From Rossellomorea aquimaris (GTDB taxonomy: Bacteria; Bacillota; Bacilli; Bacillales; Bacillaceae_B), in contig NZ_CP141595.1 in NCBI RefSeq assembly GCF_035590735.1, positions 1,521,001-1,585,000 on the forward strand: DNA of 64,000 nt, read 5' to 3'. The first letter of the stretch is position 1. Each line of letters opens with the position of its first letter. Below, in pieces: positions 43,503 to 52,759 of the stretch. The translations under genes and the position numbers were made by a program. The notes under the pieces were generated by a model. That model did not search any database. It was not told the DNA's origin and saw nothing but the letters and a program-made list of their open reading frames with translations.

Positions 43503-44789
43503 ATGGAGCAACAATCCTATCAAAAAAACACAAGAAAAACAGCACTGGCCCTTTCCCTAATCCCTGGATTAGGTCAGATGTATCATAGACAGTTTCTAAA
43601 AGGCGGATTCTTCCTGATCATGACTGCCGCTTTCATTCTTGTCTTTAGAGATTTGATCGGCTACGGATTATGGGGGATTACAACCCTTGGGACAGACATT
43701 TCATACGGAGATCATTCCATTTTCTTGATGGTATATGGAATTCTGGCAATCATCGTATCTATCTTCGGAATCGGATTCTATTTGTTTAATCTCCGGGATG
43801 CTTATAAAAACGGAGAAAAGAGAGACAGAGGAGAAAAACTGAGTACGATTCGTGAGCAGTACAAAAATCTAGTAGACAATGGCTTTCCGTACTTGATTAT
43901 GTCCCCGGGATTTTTACTACTCGTATTCGTAGTCATCTTCCCGATCATCTTTGTTATCTTACTGGCGTTTACAAACTATGATTTGTATCACTCACCTCCA
44001 GCTAAATTAGTCGATTGGGTAGGGATACAAAACTTTGTTGATATTTTCAAGATTGATATTTGGAGAGAAACATTCATCACCGTGTTAGCCTGGACCCTTG
44101 TTTGGACGTTCGGTGCCACAACGCTTCAAGTTGCCCTGGGTGTATTCCTTGCCATCCTGGTCAATCAAAAGGATTTAAAAGGAAAAGCAATCATTCGTAC
44201 CGTATTCATCTTACCTTGGGCCATTCCGGCTTTCGTTTCGATATTGGTTTTTGCTGGTATGTTCAATGAATCCTTCGGAACAATAAACCGGGATATCTTA
44301 GGATTCTTCGGCATTGAAGGATTACCATGGATGACAGAACCGATGTATACACGAATTGCCCTGATCGGTATTCAAGCCTGGTTAGGTTTCCCGTTCATCT
44401 TTGCGATGACAACGGGGGTTCTTCAATCGATTCCTGATGAGCTTTATGAAGCAGCAACGGTTGACGGGGCATCAGCCTTCCAGAAATTCAAGAACATTAC
44501 GTTGCCCCTCGTTCTTTTTGCAACGGCGCCAATTATCATTACGCAATACACATTTAACTTTAATAACTTTAACGTTATTTACTTATTCAATGGTGGAGGA
44601 CCTGCCCTGACAGGACAAAATGCAGGTGGAACTGACATTCTGATTTCATGGATCTACAGTCTGACTATGACATCCGCTCAGTATTCTAAAGCAGCTGCCA
44701 TCACATTATTATTATCCATCATCGTCATTACAGTGGCGATTTGGCAGTTCAAGAGAACGAAATCATTCCAAGAAGAGGATATGATGTAA
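43503..44789 (+). CDS. mdxF: Maltodextrin ABC transporter permease (MalF/MdxF-like)
   Basis: 428 aa with eight membrane helices. An extra pair of N-terminal helices (about 10-95) carries 'ALALSLIPGLGQMYHRQFLKG', typical of Bacillus MdxF. The permease EAA loop 'EAATVDGASAFQKFKNITLPL' near residue 318 contacts the ATPase. It pairs with MdxG. No ATP-binding subunit gene is in the operon, as usual in Bacillus, where a shared MsmX-like ATPase serves several sugar importers. The ATG follows AAAGGGG. Confidence 0.92.
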   Translation: MEQQSYQKNTRKTALALSLIPGLGQMYHRQFLKGGFFLIMTAAFILVFRDLIGYGLWGITTLGTDISYGDHSIFLMVYGILAIIVSIFGIGFYLFNLRDAYKNGEKRDRGEKLSTIREQYKNLVDNGFPYLIMSPGFLLLVFVVIFPIIFVILLAFTNYDLYHSPPAKLVDWVGIQNFVDIFKIDIWRETFITVLAWTLVWTFGATTLQVALGVFLAILVNQKDLKGKAIIRTVFILPWAIPAFVSILVFAGMFNESFGTINRDILGFFGIEGLPWMTEPMYTRIALIGIQAWLGFPFIFAMTTGVLQSIPDELYEAATVDGASAFQKFKNITLPLVLFATAPIIITQYTFNFNNFNVIYLFNGGGPALTGQNAGGTDILISWIYSLTMTSAQYSKAAAITLLLSIIVITVAIWQFKRTKSFQEEDMM

Positions 44790-44790
44790 T

Positions 44791-45633
44791 ATGAATATGA
44801 AGAGACAGAAACTCATACGTTTAACACTTTCATACGCAGCCATCGGAATCATGTTTGCCATCATTCTTTACCCGGTTGCATGGATCATCGGATCTTCCTT
44901 TAACCCAGGTCAAAGTTTATCCGGTTCTTCCATCATTCCCAAGAATGCAACACTGGCACATTATAAGGAACTATTCGATCTTGAGCAAAGTAATTATATG
45001 CTTTGGTACTGGAATTCATTAAAGGTAAGTTTATCAACAATGGCACTTACGGTTTTACTGGTCAGTTTAACGGCTTACTCTTTCTCACGTTACCGCTTCG
45101 CCGGTCGCAAAAATGGATTAATGACATTCCTGATCCTACAAATGATTCCTAACTTTGCTGCCTTAATTGCGATTTTCGTTCTAGCCCTATTAACAGATTT
45201 ATTGGATACTCATATAGGATTGATCCTGGTATACGTTGGTGGACAAATCCCAATGAATACATGGTTAATGAAAGGGTATCTGGATACGATTCCGAAAGAG
45301 CTTGATGAATCAGCGAAAATGGATGGAGCGGGACATCTGCGTATTTTCTTCCAGATCGTCATGCCCCTTGCGAAACCGATCATTGCAGTAGTAGCACTGT
45401 TTTCGTTCATTGCACCATTCGCAGACTTTATCATTGCAAGTATCCTTTTGCGTTCAGAAAAAATGTACACATTACCGGTTGCCCTTTATGATATGGTAGC
45501 AAAACAATTCGGAGCAGAATTCACAACATTCGCTGCAGGTTCTGTCCTGATTGCCGTACCGATTGCCCTATTATTCCTGTTCTTCCAGAAATACTTCGTT
45601 TCAGGATTGACGGCAGGGGGTACAAAAGGATAA
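44791..45633 (+). CDS. mdxG: Maltodextrin ABC transporter permease (MalG/MdxG-like)
   Basis: 280 aa with six membrane helices. The EAA loop is 'DESAKMDGAGHLRIFFQIVMPLAKP' near residue 170. It starts two bases after mdxF. It is the second membrane subunit of the maltodextrin importer. The ribosome site GAGG lies inside the end of mdxF, so the pair is translationally coupled. Confidence 0.92.
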   Translation: MNMKRQKLIRLTLSYAAIGIMFAIILYPVAWIIGSSFNPGQSLSGSSIIPKNATLAHYKELFDLEQSNYMLWYWNSLKVSLSTMALTVLLVSLTAYSFSRYRFAGRKNGLMTFLILQMIPNFAALIAIFVLALLTDLLDTHIGLILVYVGGQIPMNTWLMKGYLDTIPKELDESAKMDGAGHLRIFFQIVMPLAKPIIAVVALFSFIAPFADFIIASILLRSEKMYTLPVALYDMVAKQFGAEFTTFAAGSVLIAVPIALLFLFFQKYFVSGLTAGGTKG

Positions 45634-45671
45634 TCTTAAAGGCGTTACTAACAGTTTGAGGAGGAGCGGAG

Positions 45672-47210
45672 ATGAAAAGAAGAGTATTATCTCTCATTTT
45701 AGTCCCGTTTCTTCTTTTTTACGCCCTTCCGGTAGGTGCAGTTGAAAAAGAAGAACGAAAATGGCAGGATGAGACCATTTATTTTTTAATGGTCGATCGC
45801 TTTAATAACGGGGATACGAGCAATGATAAGAATGTGGATACAAAAAACCCTAAAGCCTATCAAGGCGGGGACTTTCAAGGTGTGATTGATAAGCTGGATT
45901 ATATTAAGGATATGGGATTTACCGCCATCTGGCTGACCCCGGTCTTTGATAATCAACCCCTTGGGTATCACGGCTATTGGATTACGGATTTCTATAAGAC
46001 AGAAGAACATTTCGGATCCATCGATACGTTCAAAAAGCTTGTAGATGAGGCCCACAAACGTGATATGAAAGTGATGCTGGACTTCGTTGTAAACCATGTC
46101 GGACCCGAACACCCTTGGGTGAATGATCCTGAAAAATCGGACTGGTTTCATGAAAATCAGCAGATGAACTTCGATAATGAAGAAAGTCTACAAAATGCGT
46201 GGTTATATGATCTTCCCGATTTAAATACAGAAAATCCCGAAGTGAAAAACTACTTATTTGAGGCCGCCAAATGGTGGATCGAAGAAACAGATGTTGACGG
46301 ATACCGACTGGATACTGTTCGTCACGTCCCCCAGGAATTTTGGACTGAATTTAGCGTTGAGGTTAAGTCAGTCAAAGAAGACTTCTATCTTCTTGGTGAA
46401 GTGTTCGATCGCGACCCCCAGAAGATAGCGAAATACAATGATGTAGGAATTGATGGATTCGTTAACTTTCCTCAAGCAGAAGAAATGCGTTCTGTATTCC
46501 AAAAACCGGATACTTCGATGGATCGTCTGTTTAACTTCTGGAAATACAACGAAACGTACTATGAAGATCCCTATTTAATGGGAACTTTTATCGATAACCA
46601 TGATATGGAACGTTTTACGAGACTGCTCGTTCAAGAGAAGCTCTTCCCGGGTACCAGATGGAAGCTCGCTTTAACATATATGTATACGACTCCAGGGATT
46701 CCGATCGTTTACTATGGTTCAGAAATAGCCGTAGATGGCGGAAATGACCCGGATAATCGACGTTTTATGAACTTTAGGGCAGATGAAGAATTGATTGATT
46801 ACATCACTCAATTGGGAAAGCTTCGTCAAGATTACCCCGCCCTTACAAGAGGGACGATAGAACCCATCTATGAAAAAGACGGTATGGGAATATTCAAGCG
46901 TACGTACGGGGATCAAACGCTAGTGATCGCCATAAACAACACAAGCAAATCTCAAAAGGTTCAATTGAGTGAAGAAGAATTAGCAGAAAATAGTGAGTTG
47001 AAAGGATTATTAACCGCAGACCTGGTTCGTATTGATAAGGATGGAAACTATACGATCGTAGTCGATCGTGAAGAATCAGAGGTTTATTCCCTTAAACAGA
47101 AGAGTGGATTGAATTATCCTTACCTACTGGCACTCGGCACTGTGTATGTCCTCTTCCTACTCTTTATTTATCTTGTATGGAAGCGTGGAAGGAAGAAAAA
47201 ACAGTCATGA
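45672..47210 (+). CDS. Membrane-anchored extracellular alpha-amylase (GH13)
   Basis: 512 aa. A signal peptide (about 1-23, ending 'PVGAVEKEE') is followed by the GH13 barrel: 'DFVVNHVGPEH', 'DGYRLDTVRHV', 'LLGEVFDRD' and 'FIDNHDMER'. A small C-terminal beta domain follows. It ends with one hydrophobic helix (about 480-500) and a basic tail (KRGRKKKQS), so it is held in the membrane with the enzyme outside. Not an LPXTG protein. It would cut starch or dextrins at the cell surface, right next to MdxE. It is the last structural gene of the operon. The ATG follows GAGGAGG. Confidence 0.9.
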   Translation: MKRRVLSLILVPFLLFYALPVGAVEKEERKWQDETIYFLMVDRFNNGDTSNDKNVDTKNPKAYQGGDFQGVIDKLDYIKDMGFTAIWLTPVFDNQPLGYHGYWITDFYKTEEHFGSIDTFKKLVDEAHKRDMKVMLDFVVNHVGPEHPWVNDPEKSDWFHENQQMNFDNEESLQNAWLYDLPDLNTENPEVKNYLFEAAKWWIEETDVDGYRLDTVRHVPQEFWTEFSVEVKSVKEDFYLLGEVFDRDPQKIAKYNDVGIDGFVNFPQAEEMRSVFQKPDTSMDRLFNFWKYNETYYEDPYLMGTFIDNHDMERFTRLLVQEKLFPGTRWKLALTYMYTTPGIPIVYYGSEIAVDGGNDPDNRRFMNFRADEELIDYITQLGKLRQDYPALTRGTIEPIYEKDGMGIFKRTYGDQTLVIAINNTSKSQKVQLSEEELAENSELKGLLTADLVRIDKDGNYTIVVDREESEVYSLKQKSGLNYPYLLALGTVYVLFLLFIYLVWKRGRKKKQS

Positions 47211-47356
47211 TTTGATGCGGGGCTCAGTCTATGAGTCCTGCAATTCCTGATTTTAAAGAATAATGAAATGGAAGCGTTTTAATTATTGTGTAAAATAGAA
47301 TAAAACAGCCCTCTACACCTAAGAGGGTACGATTTTCAAAGAGGGGGGTGGAATGA

Positions 47357-48388
47357 ATGGCGGTCACCATCAAGGATGTTGCAAAGCTTGCAAACGTAGC
47401 TCCATCTACGGTTTCACGTGTTATTGCAAACAATCCAAGAATCAGCGAGAAAACAAAGCAAAAAGTCAGAGAAGCGATGGAGCAATTAGGATATCATCCT
47501 AACTTCATAGCAAGGAGCTTGGCAAATCAGTCCACTCAAGTTTTGGGGCTTGTATTACCAGGTTCAGCTAGTACTTTTTCACAAAACCCTTTCTTTCCGA
47601 CAGTTTTAAGAGGACTAAGTGAAGGGGCGCAGGAAAAACAATACGCACTTCAGATGTCCACAGGTCAATCCGAAGAAGAAATCTATGAAGGCGTCGTCCA
47701 AATGGTGCAAGGGGGAAGAGTGGACGGAATCATCCTTCTTTACTCAAAAGTGGAAGATAAAGTGATGAACTACTTAAAAGATCGTGGTTTTCCATTTGTC
47801 GTCGTCGGGAAGCCTTATAAATATTGTGAAGAGATCACTCATGTGGATAATGACAACTACCGGGCAACGAAGGAAGTAACCGATTATCTCCTGGAGCTTG
47901 GTCATGAATGCATCGGCTTTATCGGTGGAGACCTCAACCTCGTTGTAACCGTTGAGCGTCTATTAGGTTATGAGAAGGCTTTGCGTAATGCTGGAATAGA
48001 CATGAAGGACGATTACATTATTCATGAAGAATTTCTTCGTGAAGGAGGTCGTGAAGCCATTAATGAACTGATGCAATTAGACGCTCCTCCAACGGCTCTG
48101 GTAGTGGCCGATGACTTAATGGCATTAGGGGTACTGAACACACTGGATGAAATGGGCATCCGTGTTCCTGAAGACATTTCCATTGTCAGCTTCAACAATG
48201 TATTGCTGGCTGAAATGTCCCGTCCGCCGCTTACGTCTGTGGATATCAACATATTCAATCTGGGAAATGAGGCAGCAAAAAGCCTGATCCAAAAGATCGA
48301 GAACCCGAAAGAGCCGATCAAGAGAATCATAGTGCCGCATCAGCTTGTCACAAGATGTTCTTGCAGTGAGCGAAAAGAGAAAGCCTGA
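47357..48388 (+). CDS. LacI-family transcriptional repressor (MalR-like)
   Basis: 343 aa. An N-terminal LacI helix-turn-helix 'TIKDVAKLANVAPSTVSRVI' (residues 3-22) and hinge 'RSLANQS' precede a periplasmic-binding-type sugar domain with 'VDGIILLYSK' and 'GFIGGDLNL'. It probably represses the maltodextrin genes next to it and releases them when maltose binds (inference from family and place). A cre-like TGGAAGCGTTTTAA lies at 47269-47282 upstream. The ATG follows GAGGGGGG. Confidence 0.88.
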   Translation: MAVTIKDVAKLANVAPSTVSRVIANNPRISEKTKQKVREAMEQLGYHPNFIARSLANQSTQVLGLVLPGSASTFSQNPFFPTVLRGLSEGAQEKQYALQMSTGQSEEEIYEGVVQMVQGGRVDGIILLYSKVEDKVMNYLKDRGFPFVVVGKPYKYCEEITHVDNDNYRATKEVTDYLLELGHECIGFIGGDLNLVVTVERLLGYEKALRNAGIDMKDDYIIHEEFLREGGREAINELMQLDAPPTALVVADDLMALGVLNTLDEMGIRVPEDISIVSFNNVLLAEMSRPPLTSVDINIFNLGNEAAKSLIQKIENPKEPIKRIIVPHQLVTRCSCSERKEKA

Positions 48389-48391
48389 TAA

Positions 48392-48456
48392 AAAGCGACT
48401 GAAACGTTTGAATCTCCACTTATAGGAGAATCATATGTTTCAGTCGCTTTCATTTT
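48392..48456 (+). terminator. Terminator after the MalR-like gene
   Basis: AAAGCGACTGAAAC pairs with GTTTCAGTCGCTTT, with an inner stem TCTCC/GGAGA, followed by CATTTT. Stop of the convergent SDR gene lies in it (48455-48457). Confidence 0.85.
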
Positions 48457-49324
48457 AGCCGTTAATAACCGTCCCGCCATTAATATGAATCATCTGTCCT
48501 GATACGTAGCTTGAATCTTCACTTGCCAGGTATACGTATGCAGGTCCTAATTCATATGGCTGACCAGCACGTCCAAGTGGAGTATTCGCTCCAAACTGAG
48601 ATACCTTTTGAGAGTTGAAGGTGGACGGAATCAGCGGAGTCCAAATCGGGCCAGGGGCCACGCCATTTACCCTGATTCCATCGGATGCAATGTTTTCTGC
48701 AAGGGACCGCGTGAAACTGACAATGGCCCCCTTAGTAGAAGAGTAATCAATCAAATCCTTATTCCCTTTATATGCTGTGATAGAAGCCGTGTTAATAATG
48801 GAGGCTCCCTTTTTAAGATGAGGCAATGCTGCTCTTGTTAAGTAAAAAATAGAGAATACGTTCGTTTTAAAGGTACGCTCCAACTGTTCGTCACTTATAT
48901 CCGCAAGCCCTGCCTGAGGATGCTGTTCGGCAGCGTTATTCACCAGGATATCAAGCTTGCCGAATTCAGAAATCGTTTTGTTCACGATGTCTTTACAAAA
49001 CGTCGAGCTTCCGATGTCACCTGACAGCAGGATACATCTTACACCTTCCGCTTCCACTAATTCCTTCGTCTTATTCGCATCTTCATGTTCATCTAAATAA
49101 GAAATCGCGACATGGGCACCTTCCCTGGCATAATACCAGGCCACCGATCGTCCGATCCCGCTGTCTCCTCCGGTAATAAGTGCGACCTTCCCGTCCAGCT
49201 TTCCACTGCCTTTATAATTTTGATCCGTATGAATCGGCTGGGGATTCATCTCATCCACAGTTCCGGGCTGATGATCCTGGTGCTGGGGGGGAAACGTTTG
49301 CTTCTGGTTTTGTTGTTGTGACAA
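48455..49324 (-). CDS. Short-chain dehydrogenase/reductase (YdaD/YhxC-like stress SDR)
   Basis: 289 aa. It has a glutamine-rich N-terminal extension (about 1-40) and then the NAD(P) fold 'VALITGGDSGIGRSVAWYYA' (about 47-66), 'NNAAEQHPQ' and the catalytic Y in 'YSSTKGAIVSF'. The extension and motif set are those of the Bacillus stress SDRs. Starts at TTG 49324 with GGAG eight bases upstream, not at the GTG at 49333, which overlaps that site. A sigma-B-type promoter lies upstream. It reduces an unknown carbonyl. Confidence 0.87.
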   Translation of the reverse strand: MSQQQNQKQTFPPQHQDHQPGTVDEMNPQPIHTDQNYKGSGKLDGKVALITGGDSGIGRSVAWYYAREGAHVAISYLDEHEDANKTKELVEAEGVRCILLSGDIGSSTFCKDIVNKTISEFGKLDILVNNAAEQHPQAGLADISDEQLERTFKTNVFSIFYLTRAALPHLKKGASIINTASITAYKGNKDLIDYSSTKGAIVSFTRSLAENIASDGIRVNGVAPGPIWTPLIPSTFNSQKVSQFGANTPLGRAGQPYELGPAYVYLASEDSSYVSGQMIHINGGTVING

Positions 49325-49367
49325 TGAAAACACTCCTTTGATGATTTGGGTTATCTTAGGATAGTGT

Positions 49368-49392
49368 TTACCCGAAAAAAATAATTATTAAC
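49368..49392 (-). promoter_or_regulatory. Sigma-B-type promoter of the SDR gene
   Basis: Minus strand: GTTAAT (49392-49387), 13-bp spacer, GGGTAA (49373-49368). Close to GTTTAA-N12-14-GGGTAT. About 44 bp upstream of the start codon. Confidence 0.5.
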
Positions 49393-49425
49393 GTGTTTCT
49401 TTTGGGAGATTTATCAAATTTCACG

Positions 49426-49533
49426 GACGAATTGATGTGTGATGCAGTTATTTCGATTTGGGACGAAGCCGTTTGATGTGTGATAGAGCCGTGATTGAAG
49501 GGAATTCAGCCGATTTTTAGTGTAATCCGACCG
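49426..49533. repeat. Phased intergenic repeat array (G-C-CG units at 20-21 bp)
   Basis: Units begin at 49426, 49447, 49468, 49488, 49509 and 49529 (spacing 21, 21, 20, 21, 20). Each starts GACG, GTTATTTCG, GCCG, GCCG, GCCG or GACCG and continues into sequences such as TTTGATGTGTGATAGA; GATGTGTGAT occurs twice. The 49393-49599 stretch has no gene. It resembles the 9916 array in phase, not in sequence. Confidence 0.55.
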
Positions 49534-49592
49534 AAATCCAAAAAAATCCAGACGTTTAACATATTTATCCATTATCAAAGTGCATATTCATA

Positions 49593-49624
49593 CAAAAAAC
49601 AGGCCCCTCCCCAGAGAAGCCTGC
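49593..49624 (-). terminator. Terminator of the CoA-disulfide reductase gene
   Basis: CAGGC (49600-49604) pairs with GCCTG (49619-49623); on the minus strand a T-run follows (A-run at 49594-49599). Confidence 0.75.
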
Positions 49625-49630
49625 ATGTAA

Positions 49631-50983
49631 TTATTCCTTTTCTATCAACCCTGCCCCCTTATAGCCGATCATATTCAACAACCCTTTAGGAGAAGAGAAG
49701 GGAGGGGCGTAGCAGGTTTCGATTTCCTGGAGGTCGGTAATGGTCAGGCCTCCGAAAATGGCTGTGGCAAGGACGTCGATTTGCTTGTCTACCCCTTCGC
49801 CGCCAACTACATTTCCTCCAAAGATCTTTCCGGTGTCAGGACAAAAATGGACTCTCACGTACACATCACGAGCACCGGGATAGTAGCCGGCATGTGACTT
49901 TCCTTCGTGCACGGAGGTTCTATACGAATAGCCCTTTTCATTTAATTCCTTCTCACCTAATCCGGTAGATGCAATGGAAAGGTCAAAAACCTTCGCAATT
50001 GCAGTACCAAGCATCCCCTTAAAAGGGACTGGGCTTCCTGATAGGTGTCTAGCAATAATGTAAGCTTGTCGGTGGGCAGGCCATGCGAGAGGAACCTGCT
50101 TAGGGGTCCCGTCAATAAGATCCATGGACTCCACCACATCTCCGACTGCATAAATGGAGGGATCGTCTGTTTGCATAAACTCATTACTGACGACACCACC
50201 TGACTCTCCTGTTGATAACCCGGCTTCCTTAGCAAGAAGGTTATTCGGCTTTACACCTACCGAAAGGAGAATGAAGTCAGATTGAAATGTTTCCCCGCTG
50301 TCAAGTTTCAGGGTGTTTTCTGATAGCACCTCTTTCAGTCCATCATTGGTGTACAACTTAACACCTTGCTCCGTTATATGTTCTTGCAGTTTGATGGCGG
50401 TCTCTTCATCGATTACACTGATCACATGTTCCGATCTTTCGACCAGATTGACTTTCATACCTAAATGAGTGAAGTTCTCAGACATTTCGACACCTATGTA
50501 GCCTCCGCCGATAATCGTACAGTCATTTGGTTTTGAGGTTTCAACAAATTGCTTGATTCTGTCCATGTCTTCAACGGTTCTGAGATGGAAAGCCGGTATT
50601 TTATCAAGCCCCGGGATGTCAGGGATAAAGGGGGAAGCCCCTGTTGCAAGTACGAGGTAATCATATGCTTCTTCGTAATCCTGATTTTTGTCATGATCCC
50701 TCACAAGTAAAGAATTTTTACTGCGATCAATTTTCAACGCCTCATGATGCATGCGGACATCGATGTTTTTTTGTGTATGTAATTTTTCAGGTGTGGCTGC
50801 AAAAAGACTTTCACGGTCTTTAATGACTTCACCTAAGTAATAAGGCATTCCGCATGCCCCATATGAAAGATAGGATGTCTTTTCAAGAAGAATGATCTCT
50901 ATTTCACTATCCAGTTTTCTAATTTGTGATGCAGTGGTGGCACCGCCGCCGACCGCCCCAATAATGATGACTTTTTTCTTCAT
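49631..50983 (-). CDS. CoA-disulfide reductase-like FAD/NAD(P) oxidoreductase
   Basis: 450 aa. FAD fold 'VIIIGAVGGGATTASQIRKL' at the N-terminus, then the single active cysteine in 'SYGACGMPYYLGE' (about C43). NAD(P) fold 'CTIIGGGYIGVEMSENF' near 160 and FAD motif 'IYAVGDVVES' near 285. This one-cysteine layout is typical of CoA-disulfide reductase, NADH oxidase and related enzymes; by sequence the CoA-disulfide type is most likely. Reduces disulfides of low-molecular-weight thiols in the cytoplasm. ATG at 50983 after TAGGAGG. Confidence 0.85.
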   Translation of the reverse strand: MKKKVIIIGAVGGGATTASQIRKLDSEIEIILLEKTSYLSYGACGMPYYLGEVIKDRESLFAATPEKLHTQKNIDVRMHHEALKIDRSKNSLLVRDHDKNQDYEEAYDYLVLATGASPFIPDIPGLDKIPAFHLRTVEDMDRIKQFVETSKPNDCTIIGGGYIGVEMSENFTHLGMKVNLVERSEHVISVIDEETAIKLQEHITEQGVKLYTNDGLKEVLSENTLKLDSGETFQSDFILLSVGVKPNNLLAKEAGLSTGESGGVVSNEFMQTDDPSIYAVGDVVESMDLIDGTPKQVPLAWPAHRQAYIIARHLSGSPVPFKGMLGTAIAKVFDLSIASTGLGEKELNEKGYSYRTSVHEGKSHAGYYPGARDVYVRVHFCPDTGKIFGGNVVGGEGVDKQIDVLATAIFGGLTITDLQEIETCYAPPFSSPKGLLNMIGYKGAGLIEKE

Positions 50984-51000
50984 GTTTTTCCTCCTAAATG

Positions 51001-51043
51001 AAAGAAGTCTAATGGATATATTGTACCCATTAGACTTCTTTGA
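51001..51043. terminator. Strong hairpin between yajQ and the CoA-disulfide reductase gene
   Basis: Perfect 15-bp stem AAAGAAGTCTAATGG / CCATTAGACTTCTTT with an 11-base loop. U-rich tail is weak on the minus strand (TTTCATTT). Probably the yajQ terminator. Confidence 0.8.
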
Positions 51044-51052
51044 AAAACCGGA

Positions 51053-51544
51053 TTATCGGAAGTTTACGTACTGCACATCGATAGAAAGATCTGCCTCACG
51101 GATCGCAGCGATGATTTTTTGAAGATCATCCTTGCTTTTTCCAGTGACCCGTACTTGATCATCCTGCACCTGACTCTTTACTTTTACGCCGGAGTTTTTG
51201 ATGATGGTATTGATTTTTTTCGCATTTTCTTTATCGATTCCTTGAACAAGTTTCGCACGCTGTCGGACGGTTCCGCCGGATGCCCCTTCAAGCTTGCTGT
51301 AGTCAAGGTTTTTAACAGGAACATTACGCTTGATGAGTTTACTTAGAAGAACATCCTTTAACTGATTCATTTTAAATTCATCATCAGAAATGAGAACGAT
51401 TTCCTCTCCATCTAATTTAATGTCACTCTTACTTCCTTTAAAGTCATAGCGTGTTTGAACTTCCTTCAACGCAATTTGAATCGCATTACTCACTTCAGAC
51501 ATATCCACTTTCGACACAATATCAAATGAACTCTCTTTTGCCAT
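51053..51544 (-). CDS. yitK: YajQ-family nucleotide-binding protein (YitK-like)
   Basis: 163 aa. It starts '[21 protein letters not shown]', the fixed opening of YajQ. Other marks are '[21 protein letters not shown]' and '[20 protein letters not shown]' near the end. The two-repeat fold binds nucleic acid or nucleotides (c-di-GMP in some). The start is the ATG at 51544 (GGAGGGG upstream), not the far-upstream ATG. Cellular role in Bacillus is not settled. Confidence 0.93.
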   Translation of the reverse strand: MAKESSFDIVSKVDMSEVSNAIQIALKEVQTRYDFKGSKSDIKLDGEEIVLISDDEFKMNQLKDVLLSKLIKRNVPVKNLDYSKLEGASGGTVRQRAKLVQGIDKENAKKINTIIKNSGVKVKSQVQDDQVRVTGKSKDDLQKIIAAIREADLSIDVQYVNFR

Positions 51545-51642
51545 ATGTAACCCCTCCATAGTATTATCTCTTTCATTATAGACAACCTTTGACGGTGCAT
51601 ACAACTTCTATGAGTGCATTGGGGGGATTTTTTAAAAAAATA

Positions 51643-51678
51643 AAAAGCACCAGCTCTATAAAGAACTGGCACTTTCTC
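51643..51678 (-). terminator. Terminator of the DUF3941 gene
   Basis: Minus strand: AGTGCCAG pairs with CTGGTGCT (two G-T pairs) and is followed by TTTTTATTTTTTT. Confidence 0.78.
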
Positions 51679-51713
51679 ATATCAAAGAGCCGGGGGCTGC
51701 CCAAGACAATCCC

Positions 51714-51845
51714 TTACAAATGATCCGTCTTTTTAGAATACTGATTCTTCCCGGCTTTACGGTTCACTTCTTTGATCTTATTCTTTTCCTGGCGCAAGGC
51801 GTTGTTGTCTCTGGCCTTTTTTTCGTTATCAGATGTATGTGGCAT
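51714..51845 (-). CDS. DUF3941-like small protein (43 aa)
   Basis: 43 aa, very hydrophilic and charged: 'MPHTSDNEKKARDNNALRQ' then 'KNKIKEVNRKAGKNQYSKKT'. It fits the small Bacillus DUF3941 family. I start it at ATG 51845 with GGGAG upstream rather than the longer frame, which runs into degV. Function unknown; such proteins are often sporulation-expressed, but no promoter was recognised here. Confidence 0.75.
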   Translation of the reverse strand: MPHTSDNEKKARDNNALRQEKNKIKEVNRKAGKNQYSKKTDHL

Positions 51846-51901
51846 AATGATTCTCCCTTCGAGTATAATCTCCCTCTTAGTATGAGGAAGAATAGGGGAG
51901 T

Positions 51902-52759
51902 TTATGAGTGTTCGTTTAAGAAAAATATGGCTAAAGTGCCTGTGCCTGTATGAGAACCTATGGCACATCCAATAATACTGATATATACATCTTTCGGTGT
52001 GAATTTTTCTTGAATGAGCTTCTTCATTTCAAGGGCAAGTTCTTCGTCGTCTCCGTGGCTGATGGCAATCACTTGATTGGAGAGATCCTCACCCCGTTCT
52101 TCCATCAAGTCGAGAATTCGTTTGAGAAGCTTCTTTTTCCCACGCAATTTTTCAATCGGGACAAGCTTTCCATCTTCCACATGAAGGAGAGGCTTGATGT
52201 TTAGCAGTCCGCCAAGAAAAGCCGATGCTTTTGATACTCTTCCGCCTTTTGCAAGGTACTCAAGGTCTTCTACAGTGAATAGGTGTTCCATATGCTCTGA
52301 GTGGAAACGGGAGGCTTCGATAATTTCTTCTTTACTCCCACCGTTCTGAAGCAGTTCAGCAGCCTTCATTACAACTAATCCGTAGCCCAGTGAAGCGCAT
52401 TTTGAATCGATAATGGTCAAATCAAGAGCGGGGTGTTCCTCTTTTACCTGATCGCGAATCATCACAGCCGTTTGATACGTCCCTGACAATTGTGAGGAAA
52501 AGGCAATGTAGATACCGGATTGATTCGATTCTGCAAGCTCTGTGAACTTCTTCATGAAAAAGTCCGGTGATACTTGAGAAGTTTTTGGCATATGCCCTTC
52601 CCTTATTTTGTTGAAAACGGTTTTCGGCTCGATGGTGACCAGGTCCTCGTAGTCCTGACCATCAATATGTACTTTCAGTGGCAGCAGTTCTATGTTGTGT
52701 TGGTTGAAATATGCAGCAGGAAGGTCGCTCGCACTATCAGCAAATAATTTTACTGTCAT
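51902..52759 (-). CDS. yitS: DegV-family fatty-acid-binding protein (YitS-like)
   Basis: 285 aa. 'FADSASDLPAAYFNQHNIELLPL' at the N-terminus and 'TSQVSPDFFMKKFTEL', 'ISSQLSGTYQTA' (here AFSSQLSGTYQTA) are DegV marks. The conserved serine that contacts the fatty acid is in 'SQLSGTY'. DegV/FakB proteins present fatty acids to the FakA kinase for phospholipid synthesis. Position between yajQ and yitT fits yitS. The ATG at 52759 has AAAGG nine bases upstream; the ATG at 52768 sits on that site. Confidence 0.9.
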   Translation of the reverse strand: MTVKLFADSASDLPAAYFNQHNIELLPLKVHIDGQDYEDLVTIEPKTVFNKIREGHMPKTSQVSPDFFMKKFTELAESNQSGIYIAFSSQLSGTYQTAVMIRDQVKEEHPALDLTIIDSKCASLGYGLVVMKAAELLQNGGSKEEIIEASRFHSEHMEHLFTVEDLEYLAKGGRVSKASAFLGGLLNIKPLLHVEDGKLVPIEKLRGKKKLLKRILDLMEERGEDLSNQVIAISHGDDEELALEMKKLIQEKFTPKDVYISIIGCAIGSHTGTGTLAIFFLNEHS

